Below are positions 43,465 to 52,087 of a stretch of 64,000 nucleotides of DNA, piece by piece. The translations under genes and the position numbers were made by a program. Within the stretch, counting starts at the first letter, position 1, and each line of letters begins with the position of its first letter. The stretch is from Phycisphaerae bacterium (GTDB taxonomy: Bacteria > Planctomycetota > Phycisphaerae > UBA1845 > Fen-1342), in NCBI GenBank assembly GCA_017999985.1, contig JAGNKU010000002.1, forward strand, positions 124,001 to 188,000. The letters run 5' to 3'. The notes beneath the pieces are model-generated. The model was not told the origin of the DNA. It saw only the letters and a list, made by a program, of their open reading frames with translations, and did not search any database.

Positions 43465-44870
43465 CGCTGCCCACCTGGCTGGTGCAACGCGTGATCTTTC
43501 CGCTGCACGAGCGGTTGCGCGGCCGGCCCACGCTGCGCGAGTTCGCCACGTTGCGGCACCTGGCCGCGCAGCCACCCGCCGTCGTGCAGCAGGACGCGCG
43601 CGAACGCCTGCGCGCGCTGCTCCTGTTCGCCGGGGCCCATCTCCCGCATTTCACCGGGCTCTTCCTGCGTGGCGGCGTGAACGCCTACGCCGACGACGTG
43701 GAGGCGGAGCTGCGCAAGCTGCCCGTGCTGACCAAGGCGGACGTGCGGGCCCGCGCTGCACTCATGACCTGGCGCGACGTGCCGGGGGGCGCGCTGCCCC
43801 ACGCGAGCGGCGGCACGACCGGCGACACGCTGCAGTTCGTGATTGATCGTACGCGCCAGGCGCAGGATCTCGGCGCGCGGTTGTTCATGCAGAGCCTGTT
43901 CGGCGTCCTGCCCGGCGAGCCGCGCCTCCACCTCTGGGGCTCACCGATCGAGGCGCGCGGCGCCGCCGTCAAGCGTTGGCGCGACCGCCTGCTGAACGAG
44001 CGTCTGCTGAGCGCGTTCGAGCTGTCCCCTGCGCAGCTGGACGCGCACCTGAAAAGCATGTGTGACTTTCGGCCACGGGTGGTCTACGGCTATCCGACTG
44101 CGCTGGCCCTGCTGGCGCGGCACGCCGCGCGCCGCATGCGGGGCGAGCACTTCCCGTGGCTGCGGCTGATTGTCGTGACCGGCGAGGAGGTCAGCGCGGC
44201 GCAGGTGGCGCAGATTCAGCAGACCTTCGGCTGCCCGGTCGCCGCCGAATACGGCAGCCGCGAGGTCGGCTTGATCGCCCACGAATGCCCGCAGGGTCGG
44301 CTGCACGTCGTCTGGCCTCACGTGCACGTGGACATCGCGGTGGGAAACGAAGTCGTCGCACCCGGCACCGCCGGCGACGTCATCTGCACGACACTGAACA
44401 CCCGGGCGCAACCCTTCCTGCGCTACCGCGTCGGCGACGTTGGGCGGCGCCTGCCGGAACCCTGTCCGTGCGGGCTCCCCTTTCCGGTGATGCGGCTGGA
44501 GGGCGGGAAGATCACGGGATTCATCGCACTGCCCGCCGGTCGTCTTTGTCACGGCGCGGTCACCTCTCACGTCTTGCGACAAGAGGCCGGCATCCGCGCC
44601 TTCAAGACATATCAACGCTCGCTGACGACGTTTGAAGTGCTGTTGGAAGTCGATGATCGCTTCGACAGCGCCGCGGTGGAACGTGTGCGCGCGCGCTACC
44701 GGGCCCTCTTCGGCCCGCGCGTCGAAGTGGATTGCCGCATCGTGGATCGAATCCCACCCGACCCGTCCGGCAAACGCCGGTACGTCGTATCGGACGTGGC
44801 CCCGACCTACACGGACTTCGAACTCGTGGCTCCGCCGGAGCACGCCGCCGCGGGCGACGGCGCGTGTTGA
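43461..44870 (+). CDS. CapK/PaaK-like adenylate-forming enzyme
   Basis: A 469-residue protein of the phenylacetate-CoA-ligase-like superfamily. ASGGTTGDTLQFVID is the phosphate-binding loop, AAEYGSREVGLIAHECP the adenylate motif, and LNTRAQPFLRYRVGDVGRR the hinge side with the Asp that binds the ribose. Proteins of this group occur in capsule and exosortase loci (CapK) with unknown acyl substrates; they could activate an acid for attachment to a sugar or lipid. GGGAGGTG precedes ATG 43461, which overlaps the previous stop. It is the last clear biosynthesis gene of the plus-strand block. Confidence 0.85.
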   Translation: MTLPTWLVQRVIFPLHERLRGRPTLREFATLRHLAAQPPAVVQQDARERLRALLLFAGAHLPHFTGLFLRGGVNAYADDVEAELRKLPVLTKADVRARAALMTWRDVPGGALPHASGGTTGDTLQFVIDRTRQAQDLGARLFMQSLFGVLPGEPRLHLWGSPIEARGAAVKRWRDRLLNERLLSAFELSPAQLDAHLKSMCDFRPRVVYGYPTALALLARHAARRMRGEHFPWLRLIVVTGEEVSAAQVAQIQQTFGCPVAAEYGSREVGLIAHECPQGRLHVVWPHVHVDIAVGNEVVAPGTAGDVICTTLNTRAQPFLRYRVGDVGRRLPEPCPCGLPFPVMRLEGGKITGFIALPAGRLCHGAVTSHVLRQEAGIRAFKTYQRSLTTFEVLLEVDDRFDSAAVERVRARYRALFGPRVEVDCRIVDRIPPDPSGKRRYVVSDVAPTYTDFELVAPPEHAAAGDGAC

Positions 44871-44933
44871 CCAGCCGGGCCGCAATTCGGATTTGGACTA
44901 ATCCTCCGGCAGCGATCAGGCGATTCAACTGGT

Positions 44934-45431
44934 ATGGGTTGCGTGGTCTCGACGCCGACACCTGCCGGGGGGACCCGCCGTCCCGCCGAAGCGCATGCGT
45001 CCCATAAACTCTTGCCCGAGGATTCCTGCCGGTCGCCGTCCCACACCGAGCGAGGCCCTACCATCCCGGTCGGGCCTGTGCTGCGCTGCGGGCGCTGCTA
45101 TGACGTCATCAGGAACGTGGGCCACGAGCGCAGCACACGCTGCGGGCACTGCCACGCCACCCTGCGTGTGCCCACCCATTTGCTCCTTACCTGCGAGCAC
45201 TGCCGGCGCAGCCATCGCATCCTGGCGCGCGACCTGGTCACGGCGCGGCAATGCCCCGCGTGTGACCAAGCGCTGACCCCCGCCGACGTGCTGCTTACGC
45301 CGCGCCGGCGCCACCACCACGTCGCCAAACGACACCACGCCGCGCCGGACAATTTTTCCGACGCGGCGTGGGCAGTGTTGATCGTGGGCCTGACCATCGT
45401 GACCGTCATGGCCCTGCTCGTTCTGCTCTGA
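44934..45431 (+). CDS. Tail-anchored zinc-ribbon protein of unknown function
   Basis: A protein of up to 165 residues. Four CXXC pairs (C52/C55, C70/C73, C87/C90, C107/C110) make two consecutive zinc ribbons; a His-rich basic stretch (RRRHHHVAKRHHA, about 124-136) follows, and the last 20 residues are one transmembrane helix with nothing after it, so the protein is C-terminally anchored with its ribbons in the cytoplasm. The first 40 residues look unconserved, and a start further in, such as GTG before LRCGRC, is possible. It converges on the PEP-CTERM gene with 6 nt between. Confidence 0.65.
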   Translation: MGCVVSTPTPAGGTRRPAEAHASHKLLPEDSCRSPSHTERGPTIPVGPVLRCGRCYDVIRNVGHERSTRCGHCHATLRVPTHLLLTCEHCRRSHRILARDLVTARQCPACDQALTPADVLLTPRRRHHHVAKRHHAAPDNFSDAAWAVLIVGLTIVTVMALLVLL

Positions 45432-45437
45432 ACGCGC

Positions 45438-46088
45438 TTAGCGGCGCGGCCGGCGCAGGAGCCAGAGCCCTGCGGCGCAAGCCAGCGTGCACATCGCCGG
45501 CTCGGGAACGACGACCGGCGCCACCTCAAACCACTGCTCGGGCGCCGGAGGTATGCTGCCCTCCCAGTTGAACGTCACCGTCCCGCTGAGAATGAAGCCG
45601 CCGGCGAGCGGCAGGTCGGTCCCGATGAGCATGTAATCGGTTTCCGGTGCCGACGCCAGGTCGCCGACGTTGTACATCAGGAACCCGGGGAGCGTGATCT
45701 TCAGGTTGCTGACCACGACCGAGCGGCCAGTCCCGTCCGCACAGGCGGTCACGAGCAGGCCGTTGGTGGCCGGATCGATCGTGACCGGCGTCTGAATCGT
45801 GTAAAGATCGTCGATGCTCAAGCCTGCGATGCCACCGGCGTTGTACACGACCTTGAAGCCGTGCGCAATGCCGTCGTTCCACAGGGTGAACGGCAACTGT
45901 GTCACGCCCGGGGGATTCGCGCGGGTCAGCCGGAGCAGTTCCGTATCGCCGCGAGCCACGAATTCCAGCCCGCCGAGCAGGTACGCCTGCACCTCCGCAA
46001 AGGTGTTGAAGTGCTGGGTCGTGATCAGGTCAGCCATCGACGGCGCCGCCAGCGCCGCGCACAAAGCCAGTGCCAATACGTGTCGCAT
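45438..46088 (-). CDS. PEP-CTERM sorting-domain protein
   Basis: A 216-residue secreted protein: signal peptide (about 1-19), a body with few cysteines and a C-terminal VVVPEPAM, hydrophobic helix and RRPRR. The tail is a PEP-CTERM signal, so exosortase-dependent sorting is predicted. The sequence is not closely related to the two PEP-CTERM proteins at 7527-9130. AGGAGGG stands before ATG 46088. It lies 16 nt behind the collagen-like lipoprotein gene, so the two are probably one transcription unit inside the glycan locus. Confidence 0.82.
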   Translation of the reverse strand: MRHVLALALCAALAAPSMADLITTQHFNTFAEVQAYLLGGLEFVARGDTELLRLTRANPPGVTQLPFTLWNDGIAHGFKVVYNAGGIAGLSIDDLYTIQTPVTIDPATNGLLVTACADGTGRSVVVSNLKITLPGFLMYNVGDLASAPETDYMLIGTDLPLAGGFILSGTVTFNWEGSIPPAPEQWFEVAPVVVPEPAMCTLACAAGLWLLRRPRR

Positions 46089-46104
46089 GAGACCCTCCTG
46101 GAGG

Positions 46105-46920
46105 TCACTCGGTTTCCGGCTGCTCGTACGGGTCGACCGACGTGTCGTACACCGCGAAGCAGAACTCCGTGTTCAGCGGGTTGAGCCAGACATCGCGGAA
46201 CTCAACCAGCACGCCGTACCCGACTTCCGGGTCGTAGTACGTGACGATTTCCTGCTGGACGATCGCGCCGGGCGTGATCAGCACGACGAGGTCGTTCGGG
46301 TCGAAATTCTCGGGGAACTGGTAGCCGACCAGCGCGATCGCGTAGACGCCGTTCGTTTCCGCGACCTTCCGCGCGTTGTAGCCGTAGCCGTTGATCGGCA
46401 CGCCGTCATGGCCGACGCAGCCGAGGGCGACCGCGTACAGATCCTTGCCATCCTCACCGTCTGCGCCAGCCGGGCCGGTGGCGCCGGTGGGACCCGTAGC
46501 GCCGGTGGCGCCCGTCGCGCCGGTTGCGCCCGTTGCACCGGTAGCTCCGGTTGCGCCGGTTGCGCCCGTCGCACCGGTAGCTCCAGTTGGGCCGGTTGCG
46601 CCAGTCGCACCCGTGGCGCCGGTAGCGCCCGTGGCACCCGTCGCACCCGTGGCTCCGATGCGTCCGGACTGGATGTCGTCCTGGATCTGCTCGTAGAGGC
46701 CGGCACGCATCTCCTGAGGATCGACGGCCACGTTTTGGCCCTGGGCTTCGTCGATCAGCTCGCCGATGATCACCGCGATGGGGATGGTGAGCAGGTCACG
46801 ACCCCAGTCCTGCAGTCCCAGGGCGCCAGCGCCGGCCGACAGCGCTCCTGGACATCCGCCCATCGTGAGCGCCACCAAGAGCGCTCCGCATACGCTCGCT
46901 ACACCAATTACCCTGGACAT
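46105..46920 (-). CDS. Collagen-like repeat lipoprotein
   Basis: A 271-residue exported protein. The signal region ends at MGGC (Cys23, a weak lipobox). Residues 89-154 are 22 uninterrupted Gly-X-Y triplets, nearly all GAT with two GPT and one each of GPA and GAD, so a collagen-like triple helix is likely. The C-terminal domain (about 165-271) is a compact beta-rich fold of unknown type that might trimerise or bind. GGGAGAG precedes ATG 46920; a longer frame from 46992 lacks a signal peptide at its front. It could form surface stalks or fibres. The gene lies just before a PEP-CTERM gene. Confidence 0.82.
   Translation of the reverse strand: MSRVIGVASVCGALLVALTMGGCPGALSAGAGALGLQDWGRDLLTIPIAVIIGELIDEAQGQNVAVDPQEMRAGLYEQIQDDIQSGRIGATGATGATGATGATGATGATGPTGATGATGATGATGATGATGATGATGATGATGPTGATGPAGADGEDGKDLYAVALGCVGHDGVPINGYGYNARKVAETNGVYAIALVGYQFPENFDPNDLVVLITPGAIVQQEIVTYYDPEVGYGVLVEFRDVWLNPLNTEFCFAVYDTSVDPYEQPETE
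46459..46656. repeat. 9-bp tandem repeat encoding Gly-Ala-Thr triplets
   Basis: Twenty-two 9-bp units (198 nt) with third-base variation encode the collagen-like region. Unit length is a multiple of three, so copy-number changes keep the frame and would only change stalk length. Confidence 0.9.
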
Positions 46921-47172
46921 AACTCTCTCCCTTGCACAACTCGCGCCTCTCCCTGAAGGCAATCTCTCTCCAGGAAATCCTATGGCCCGCACCTTTGGGC
47001 CCGCTCACGGAGTCGGGCGCGGACGCGGTGAGGATGGCGTTTGCCGCCGGCCGCGGGGGTATTATTGGTCACTCGGACGGTCGACCGGGGCTAATCGCAT
47101 CATTTCGCGCTGCTGTCCCATAACTCCAGATGTGCCCGCCACGAGGGGCACGCCCTGTCGCTACATCGGGCG

Positions 47173-48396
47173 CTAGCGCGCACTGAGGACTGGAGTTTTG
47201 GGGTCCGATGTGTGGAGTGCGGTTGGCCCCAGGCAGACCGCCCCGGTGGTTGGGAGTTCCGTCACCAAATGCGAGATGAACGCGACGCGCTCCTGCCAGC
47301 CCTCGGCCCGCACCAGATCCTGCCGTGCCTGGGGGTGACCATCCTGGGCCATGGCCAACGCACGCTCGCACGCCGCCAGAAACTCGGGCAGCGTCTCGGC
47401 GAGTTGGACAAAGGGCGCATAGCGGCGCACGGCGTCGAGCGGCGCAGAGACTACCGGCAGTCCAGCGGCCAGGTATTCGCGCAACTTGATCGGGTTCACC
47501 GCCCGCGTCAGCCGGTTCATGCGGAACGGTATCAGCCCGACGTCAAACCCTCGACAATACGCCGGCAGCAACCCGTACGGGCGCCCGCCGAGCAGGTGAA
47601 TGTTGGGAATATCGGCCAGCGGCGCCACGTTGCAGCGCACGTCCCCCAGGAGCACAAACGACCACTCGGGCCGGGCGCGGGCCGCGTCCGCCAGCAGGGG
47701 CATGTCCATGTAGTCGCCCACCACGCCCATGAACGCCAGCACGGGCCGCGGGACGCGGCGCAGATCCTCCGGCACCGCCGCGACCGGCAGCGTCAGCGCC
47801 CCGGCGAAATGCTCGAAATCCACGCCGTGCGGCACATGGTGTACGCGCGGGTGCCGCGGACGGTGGCGCTCGAACAGCTTGGCCGACGTCGTGATGACCA
47901 CGTCGCTGGCGGCGATCGTCCGGCGTTCGAGGTGTTCGACCAGTTCCGTGTCGTAGCCGGAGAAGGCGGCGAAGTCGTCCACGCAGTAGTACACCACCCG
48001 CTCGACCGGCACGCGGCCGATCAGTTCGGGGATATCCGGCGCGAACAGCCAGAGTTGGGTCGGTCGCTGCGGCAGACGGCGCAGGGTCCCCAGCACCTGG
48101 CGCGAGAGCAATTGGCTGTTCACGAAGCGGGCGACTCGTGAGGCCGGCAAGGGCACTAGCAGCGGTGAGAGCACGTCCATGCTGGCGGCCACGCGCCGGG
48201 GGCCGCTCCAGATTTGCCGAAGGCGGCGCACCACCAGGTGTGAGTCGCCGCGCGTGAGCTGCGGGCGGCGCGACGCGTGGTAGTTCACCCACACGACGTG
48301 GTTGTGCTGTGACAGCCGCCACATGACGTGGTGCTTGCTGGTCGGGTGGTCGAACCAGTTGCTCGCGATGCAGATGATATTGCGATCACGAATCAC
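47173..48396 (-). CDS. Glycosyltransferase (GT-B, GT4-like)
   Basis: A 407-residue protein. IICIASNWFDHPTSKHHVMWRLS and VVYYCVDDFAAFSGYDTELVEHLERR resemble glycosyltransferases that assemble exopolysaccharide in exosortase loci. The C-terminal donor half has PVLAFMGVVGDYMDMPLLADAA, HLLGGRPYGLLPAYCRGFDVGLIPFRMN and NPIKLREYLAAGLPVVSAP, where Glu of the KLREYLA motif is the donor contact. GTG 48396 overlaps the stop of the preceding gene (GTGA), which fixes the start better than the open frame to 48465. It is the last gene of the minus-strand operon. Confidence 0.84.
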   Translation of the reverse strand: MIRDRNIICIASNWFDHPTSKHHVMWRLSQHNHVVWVNYHASRRPQLTRGDSHLVVRRLRQIWSGPRRVAASMDVLSPLLVPLPASRVARFVNSQLLSRQVLGTLRRLPQRPTQLWLFAPDIPELIGRVPVERVVYYCVDDFAAFSGYDTELVEHLERRTIAASDVVITTSAKLFERHRPRHPRVHHVPHGVDFEHFAGALTLPVAAVPEDLRRVPRPVLAFMGVVGDYMDMPLLADAARARPEWSFVLLGDVRCNVAPLADIPNIHLLGGRPYGLLPAYCRGFDVGLIPFRMNRLTRAVNPIKLREYLAAGLPVVSAPLDAVRRYAPFVQLAETLPEFLAACERALAMAQDGHPQARQDLVRAEGWQERVAFISHLVTELPTTGAVCLGPTALHTSDPKTPVLSAR

Positions 48397-49679
48397 AGGC
48401 CCGACACCCCGTCTCCCATCCCAACGGCCAGGCTGACCGAACACGCGCGCGACAGGGCCGCGCAAGGCAGCGTGCGGGCCGGCTCTTCCACCTCACCGCA
48501 CAGACAACGCTCGATGCGCTGCATCTGGTCTGCCACGTCGTAATGCTCTTCCGCGAGCGCCCGGCCGCGCGCCGCAAGCGCCCGGGCCTGGGCTTCATCG
48601 CGCAGCAGCCGCACGACGGCGTCGGCGAATTCCGCGGCCGATCCGGCCACCAGGAACGGCGGCGGATCGTCGTGGTCGATGCCGGCGGCGGCCTGCGGCG
48701 TGACGACTGCCGGGCGTGCCGCCGCCAGTGCCTCAATCAACTTGGTCTGCACACCGATCTGCTCGCGCACCGGGCAAACAAAGACTCGCATGCTGCGCAG
48801 GTGGGGTCGCACGTCCTCGACAAAACCGGTGACCCGTACGCCCGGCTGCCGCGCCCAGCGGCGCACACGCCGCACCGGGCGGCTGCCCACGATCAGCCAG
48901 CGCGCCCGTGGGACCGCGCGTTTCACCAGCGGCCAGACCGCCTGCCCGAACCACTGCACGGCGCGGACGTTCGGCGGGTACGACATGGAGCCCAGGAAGC
49001 CCACGATCGGCTCGTGGGGCACCATGAGACCCTCGCGGCCCGCCGCCGTGACGGCGTATCGCGACAGGTCGACACCGGTGCGCACCACCGTGGTTCGGGC
49101 GCGGCACTCGGCCGGCAGCTTCGCGCGCTCGCACTCGTTCACCAGCAAGCTGACGTCATGGGTGCGGACCCAGGCGGCTTCCGCCCGCGGCAGGCGCTGC
49201 GCCTCCAGCCGGTAGAGCCAGCTCAGCGGCGGCGTGCCGTGCTCGGCATAGCTCGCCCACTTGCAACTCTCGACGTCGTTCATGTCCAGCACGCGGCGCG
49301 TGGCCTGCACCCGCTCCGCGTAGAGCGACATGACCGGCGAGAAAGTCAGAACGGCATCGAATCCCACGCTCGCGCCCCAGCGCTGCACGATGTCGGCAAG
49401 GCGCTGATCGAAGAAGTAGCCCTCCGTCAGGCTCCGCCCGGCCAGCAGGCTCCAGCCCCCGCGCAGCAGTGACTTGAATCCGGAGCGCACCACCACCGCG
49501 ACGGCGCGACAGCGGCGGCGGGCCTGCGCCAAATGACGGGGCCAGGGCGCCGTGCGGTCCACGCACGCCAGCCACACATCGTGCCGCTGCGCCAGGTACT
49601 CCAGCTCGCCCCAGGCGCGAATGGAGTCGCCGCGCACCGGCGGATACGGAAAACGATGCGTAAGCATGAGGATCTTCAC
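48393..49679 (-). CDS. Glycosyltransferase, exosortase-A-associated (TIGR03087-like)
   Basis: A 428-residue GT-B enzyme. ILMLTHRFPYPPVRGDSIRAW at the start, VWLACVD, RVLDMNDVESCKW, VGFLGSMSYPPNVRAVQWF and QTKLIEALAAARPAVVTP are hallmarks of the sugar transferase found in PEP-CTERM/exosortase A clusters. It is a distant paralogue of 21910-23196 (compare GSLSFPPNVEGI with GSMSYPPNVRAV). GTG 49679 is the likely start, since ILML is the first strand; ORF extension to 49721 overlaps the upstream gene. The start codon lies 10 nt after the FemAB-like gene. Confidence 0.87.
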   Translation of the reverse strand: MKILMLTHRFPYPPVRGDSIRAWGELEYLAQRHDVWLACVDRTAPWPRHLAQARRRCRAVAVVVRSGFKSLLRGGWSLLAGRSLTEGYFFDQRLADIVQRWGASVGFDAVLTFSPVMSLYAERVQATRRVLDMNDVESCKWASYAEHGTPPLSWLYRLEAQRLPRAEAAWVRTHDVSLLVNECERAKLPAECRARTTVVRTGVDLSRYAVTAAGREGLMVPHEPIVGFLGSMSYPPNVRAVQWFGQAVWPLVKRAVPRARWLIVGSRPVRRVRRWARQPGVRVTGFVEDVRPHLRSMRVFVCPVREQIGVQTKLIEALAAARPAVVTPQAAAGIDHDDPPPFLVAGSAAEFADAVVRLLRDEAQARALAARGRALAEEHYDVADQMQRIERCLCGEVEEPARTLPCAALSRACSVSLAVGMGDGVSGL

Positions 49680-49689
49680 GGTACGCTCG

Positions 49690-50799
49690 TCATCCTGGAA
49701 TCGACCTGGACAGCCACGCACCCAGCGCGCGCGTCACCACCAGCGGCAACTGCTGCCACGCGCGGCGCGCCAGCGCAAAACGCGGGTTGGAGGGCCGCAA
49801 GTCCGGTGCCTGCCGCCCCGGGGGCACGTAGCGCTGATAGCCCAGCGGCCGCGGCTCAAAACCCTGGTTCTTCTTGAAGCCCACCGCGCCGCTGTTGCCG
49901 GCCCGGCTCCGCCCGTAGTCAAAGGTCCGCAGGCCCGCCGCAACCGCCCGCTCCATGACGGACCAGTACAGCAGGTTCGCGGCGCCGTCGCAGCGCACGC
50001 GATCGTCGGCCCCGAGCACATAAGGCATGATCGTTTCGCCGAAAACCAGGCTGAGCGTACCGGCCAGCGGCCGCGCGCCGCCGTGAGCGACCGACACCCA
50101 GGCCCGTTCACCAAACCGGGCCACCAGCTCCTCAAAGAAGCGGTATGGATAGTTGATCGAACCGATACGCCGCATGCTGCGGCTGTAGAGTTCCCACATC
50201 GTGCGCAATTGGTCATTGTCGTGACGGACAACCACGCCATCCCGGTCCCGCGCGTGCCGCGCCGCGGCGCGGGCGCGCTTGGGCAGGAACGCAGCCACGT
50301 CTTCCGGTCGCTCCGGCAGCGTCCGCGTAAACCCGAGATAGCCCTCGAGCGGCGTGAACTCCGGGACGACGGCCTCCGCCGAACGCAGCTCCAGCACACG
50401 CGCTTGGCGCTCGTCGGCCACGCGCACCGCCTCCGCGGCCAGTTCCTGCGCCGCCGCCGGATCATCGGCCAGGAGGCCGCCGTACGTACCGTACGGCACG
50501 CTGACGTGCAGCCGCCCCGCGAGGAAGCTGTCAACCTCCATCAGCGGCAGGATGCCGACCGTCTCGGTGCCGCGCGTGGCGCGCAGGTGCAGCGGCCGGT
50601 GGCCGAACACCGCGGCGACGCTGGCACACCACTCGGGAGTATGAAAGACGCTGGCCCCATGCGCCGATCGCACATAACTCGCCCAGGCGCTCAGGCCCGC
50701 AGCGTCGTCAAGCGGGCGCACCAGCACGTAGCTGGTCCGCGACGTCGGGCGCGGCGCAGCGGCGTTAGTGGTAATAGTAGGAAGAGTAGTAATGCTCAT
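49690..50799 (-). CDS. FemAB-like protein, PEP-CTERM system type
   Basis: A 369-residue double-GNAT protein that matches the TIGR03019 (PEP-CTERM FemAB) pattern: SVFHTPEWCASVAAVFGHRP, GRLHVSVPYGTYGGLLAD, YRFFEELVARFG and FDYGRSRAGNSGAVGFKKNQGFEPRPL. FemAB relatives transfer aminoacyl groups from tRNA in peptidoglycan bridge formation; the substrate in exosortase systems is not known. Its first 11 codons lie inside the tyrosine tail of the kinase gene (35-nt overlap), so it is translated in coupling with the kinase. Confidence 0.88.
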   Translation of the reverse strand: MSITTLPTITTNAAAPRPTSRTSYVLVRPLDDAAGLSAWASYVRSAHGASVFHTPEWCASVAAVFGHRPLHLRATRGTETVGILPLMEVDSFLAGRLHVSVPYGTYGGLLADDPAAAQELAAEAVRVADERQARVLELRSAEAVVPEFTPLEGYLGFTRTLPERPEDVAAFLPKRARAAARHARDRDGVVVRHDNDQLRTMWELYSRSMRRIGSINYPYRFFEELVARFGERAWVSVAHGGARPLAGTLSLVFGETIMPYVLGADDRVRCDGAANLLYWSVMERAVAAGLRTFDYGRSRAGNSGAVGFKKNQGFEPRPLGYQRYVPPGRQAPDLRPSNPRFALARRAWQQLPLVVTRALGAWLSRSIPG

Positions 50800-52078
50800 A
50801 ATAGCCTGCGCCGCGCTCGCGATAGCGTGACAGTATCGAGCCTAGAATCTTGATGTTGTTGGCCTGGAGCGTCCGCACCGCCTGCTGCACTGTCGGCTCC
50901 GGCGTGCGGCGCATCTGTATCACCACGATCACGCCGTCCGACTGCGGCGCCAGCAGGCACACGTCCGAGACCGTCGTGATCGGCGGCGTGTCCAGAAACG
51001 TGTAGTCGAACCCGTTACGGAACTCCTCGAGTGCGGCGGCGACGGCATTTCCGCCGAGCAGCTCAGCGTAGCCGTTCTCTCCAGTCCGGCCCGCGGTCAA
51101 CACCTTGAGATTGGGGAACGGCGTCGGCTGCAGGGCTTGTGCCAAGCCGATTTCGCCGCGCAGGACCTCGGCCAGCCCCGGCTGCTCCGGGATGCCGAGC
51201 ATGCGTGCAATCGACGCGCGCCGGAAGTCAGCATCCGCCAGCAGAATGCGGTGCTCGCCGCCCTCGGCCATCACCAGGCTCAGGTTCAGCGCCGTGACGC
51301 TCTTGCCTTCCTCGGGGATGGCGCTCGTGATGCCGATTACCTGGGCCGCCCGGCTGGTGTTGATGGTCAGCAGGCGCGCCCGCACCGAGCGGTACTGTTC
51401 GCAGACGGCCGAGTACCGGTCATGAAAGGCAACGACGACCGGGTCGACGCGCTGGGGATTCCAGGCACCGGGAGGCTGTCTGGGCGCGCGCTTCGGCGGC
51501 GCGGTGCTCCCCGAGCGCCGCGCACCAGACTTGTCCCGGCGCGGCGCCGGCGCGGGGACCGGTTTCGGTTGCGGCGGCGACGGCACGGGCGATGGGTGCG
51601 AAACCGGCGGCGACGTCAGCGGCGCGGCCGGTGGTTCCGGCGCTGGCGGCACGAGCGATTCAGGTTCGGTTGGCGCCTCGGCCGGCTCAAGCGGCGGCGG
51701 TTGAGTCTCAACGGGCGTGAATTCCGGTTCGGGCGACACACATTCGGTCACCGGCAGGTCGGCCACCGGCGTGGGCAGAGTCTCCAGCCCGGATTCGAGC
51801 GCCTCGTCCTCGACAAACGCGGAGGCGCGCGACTCTGCCTGCCCGCTGGGCAAGCCCTCGGGGGCGGGCGCGGCCGGCGCTTCCGCCGCGAGCACCGGTT
51901 CGGACTCCGCCGGCGCACCGTCGGCCAGGATCTCGGCGACAAATGCCTCGGAGACCGGCGCCGGCGACTCCGGCGGCGTGACGACTGACTCCGGGGAGGT
52001 CAGCTCGCCGGCCGGAAGTGGTTCCGACGGCATCCCTTCCTCCTGGATCTTGCGCATTACGTCCGCCATCGATCCCAC
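50765..52078 (-). CDS. BY-type tyrosine kinase / CpsD-like chain-length regulator
   Basis: A 437-residue cytoplasmic kinase that should interact with the Wzz-like protein encoded just upstream. Residues 20-210 are Pro/Ala/Glu-rich and probably disordered. The kinase domain has Walker A SAIPEEGKS (Lys259), Walker A' ILLADADF (Asp282/Asp284), Walker B YTFLDTPP (Asp363) and the C-terminal tyrosine cluster YYEHYYSSYYYH. In CpsD/Wzc enzymes, autophosphorylation of such a cluster controls export and chain length. GTG 52078 with GAGGT upstream or ATG 52069 is the start. The tyrosine tail is double-coding with the next gene. The long N-terminal extension is unusual for this class. Confidence 0.92.
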   Translation of the reverse strand: MGSMADVMRKIQEEGMPSEPLPAGELTSPESVVTPPESPAPVSEAFVAEILADGAPAESEPVLAAEAPAAPAPEGLPSGQAESRASAFVEDEALESGLETLPTPVADLPVTECVSPEPEFTPVETQPPPLEPAEAPTEPESLVPPAPEPPAAPLTSPPVSHPSPVPSPPQPKPVPAPAPRRDKSGARRSGSTAPPKRAPRQPPGAWNPQRVDPVVVAFHDRYSAVCEQYRSVRARLLTINTSRAAQVIGITSAIPEEGKSVTALNLSLVMAEGGEHRILLADADFRRASIARMLGIPEQPGLAEVLRGEIGLAQALQPTPFPNLKVLTAGRTGENGYAELLGGNAVAAALEEFRNGFDYTFLDTPPITTVSDVCLLAPQSDGVIVVIQMRRTPEPTVQQAVRTLQANNIKILGSILSRYRERGAGYYEHYYSSYYYH

Positions 52079-52087
52079 GGCACTACC

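Noticed and set aside
41308-43575. Open frame of 755 codons antisense to the fused glycosyltransferase
   Set aside because: Long antisense frames are common at this GC content. The sense frame carries full GT4 motifs in both halves; the antisense translation has no recognisable domain and is rich in His, Arg and Gln.
46459-46656. Tandem repeat considered as a CRISPR array
   Set aside because: Units are 9 bp and directly adjacent, with no spacers; they encode Gly-Ala-Thr in frame.
46391-46696. Plus-strand frame encoding repeated Ala-Pro-Val
   Set aside because: It is the reverse complement of the collagen-like repeat. The minus-strand frame has a signal peptide, a Shine-Dalgarno and a non-repeat C-terminal domain.
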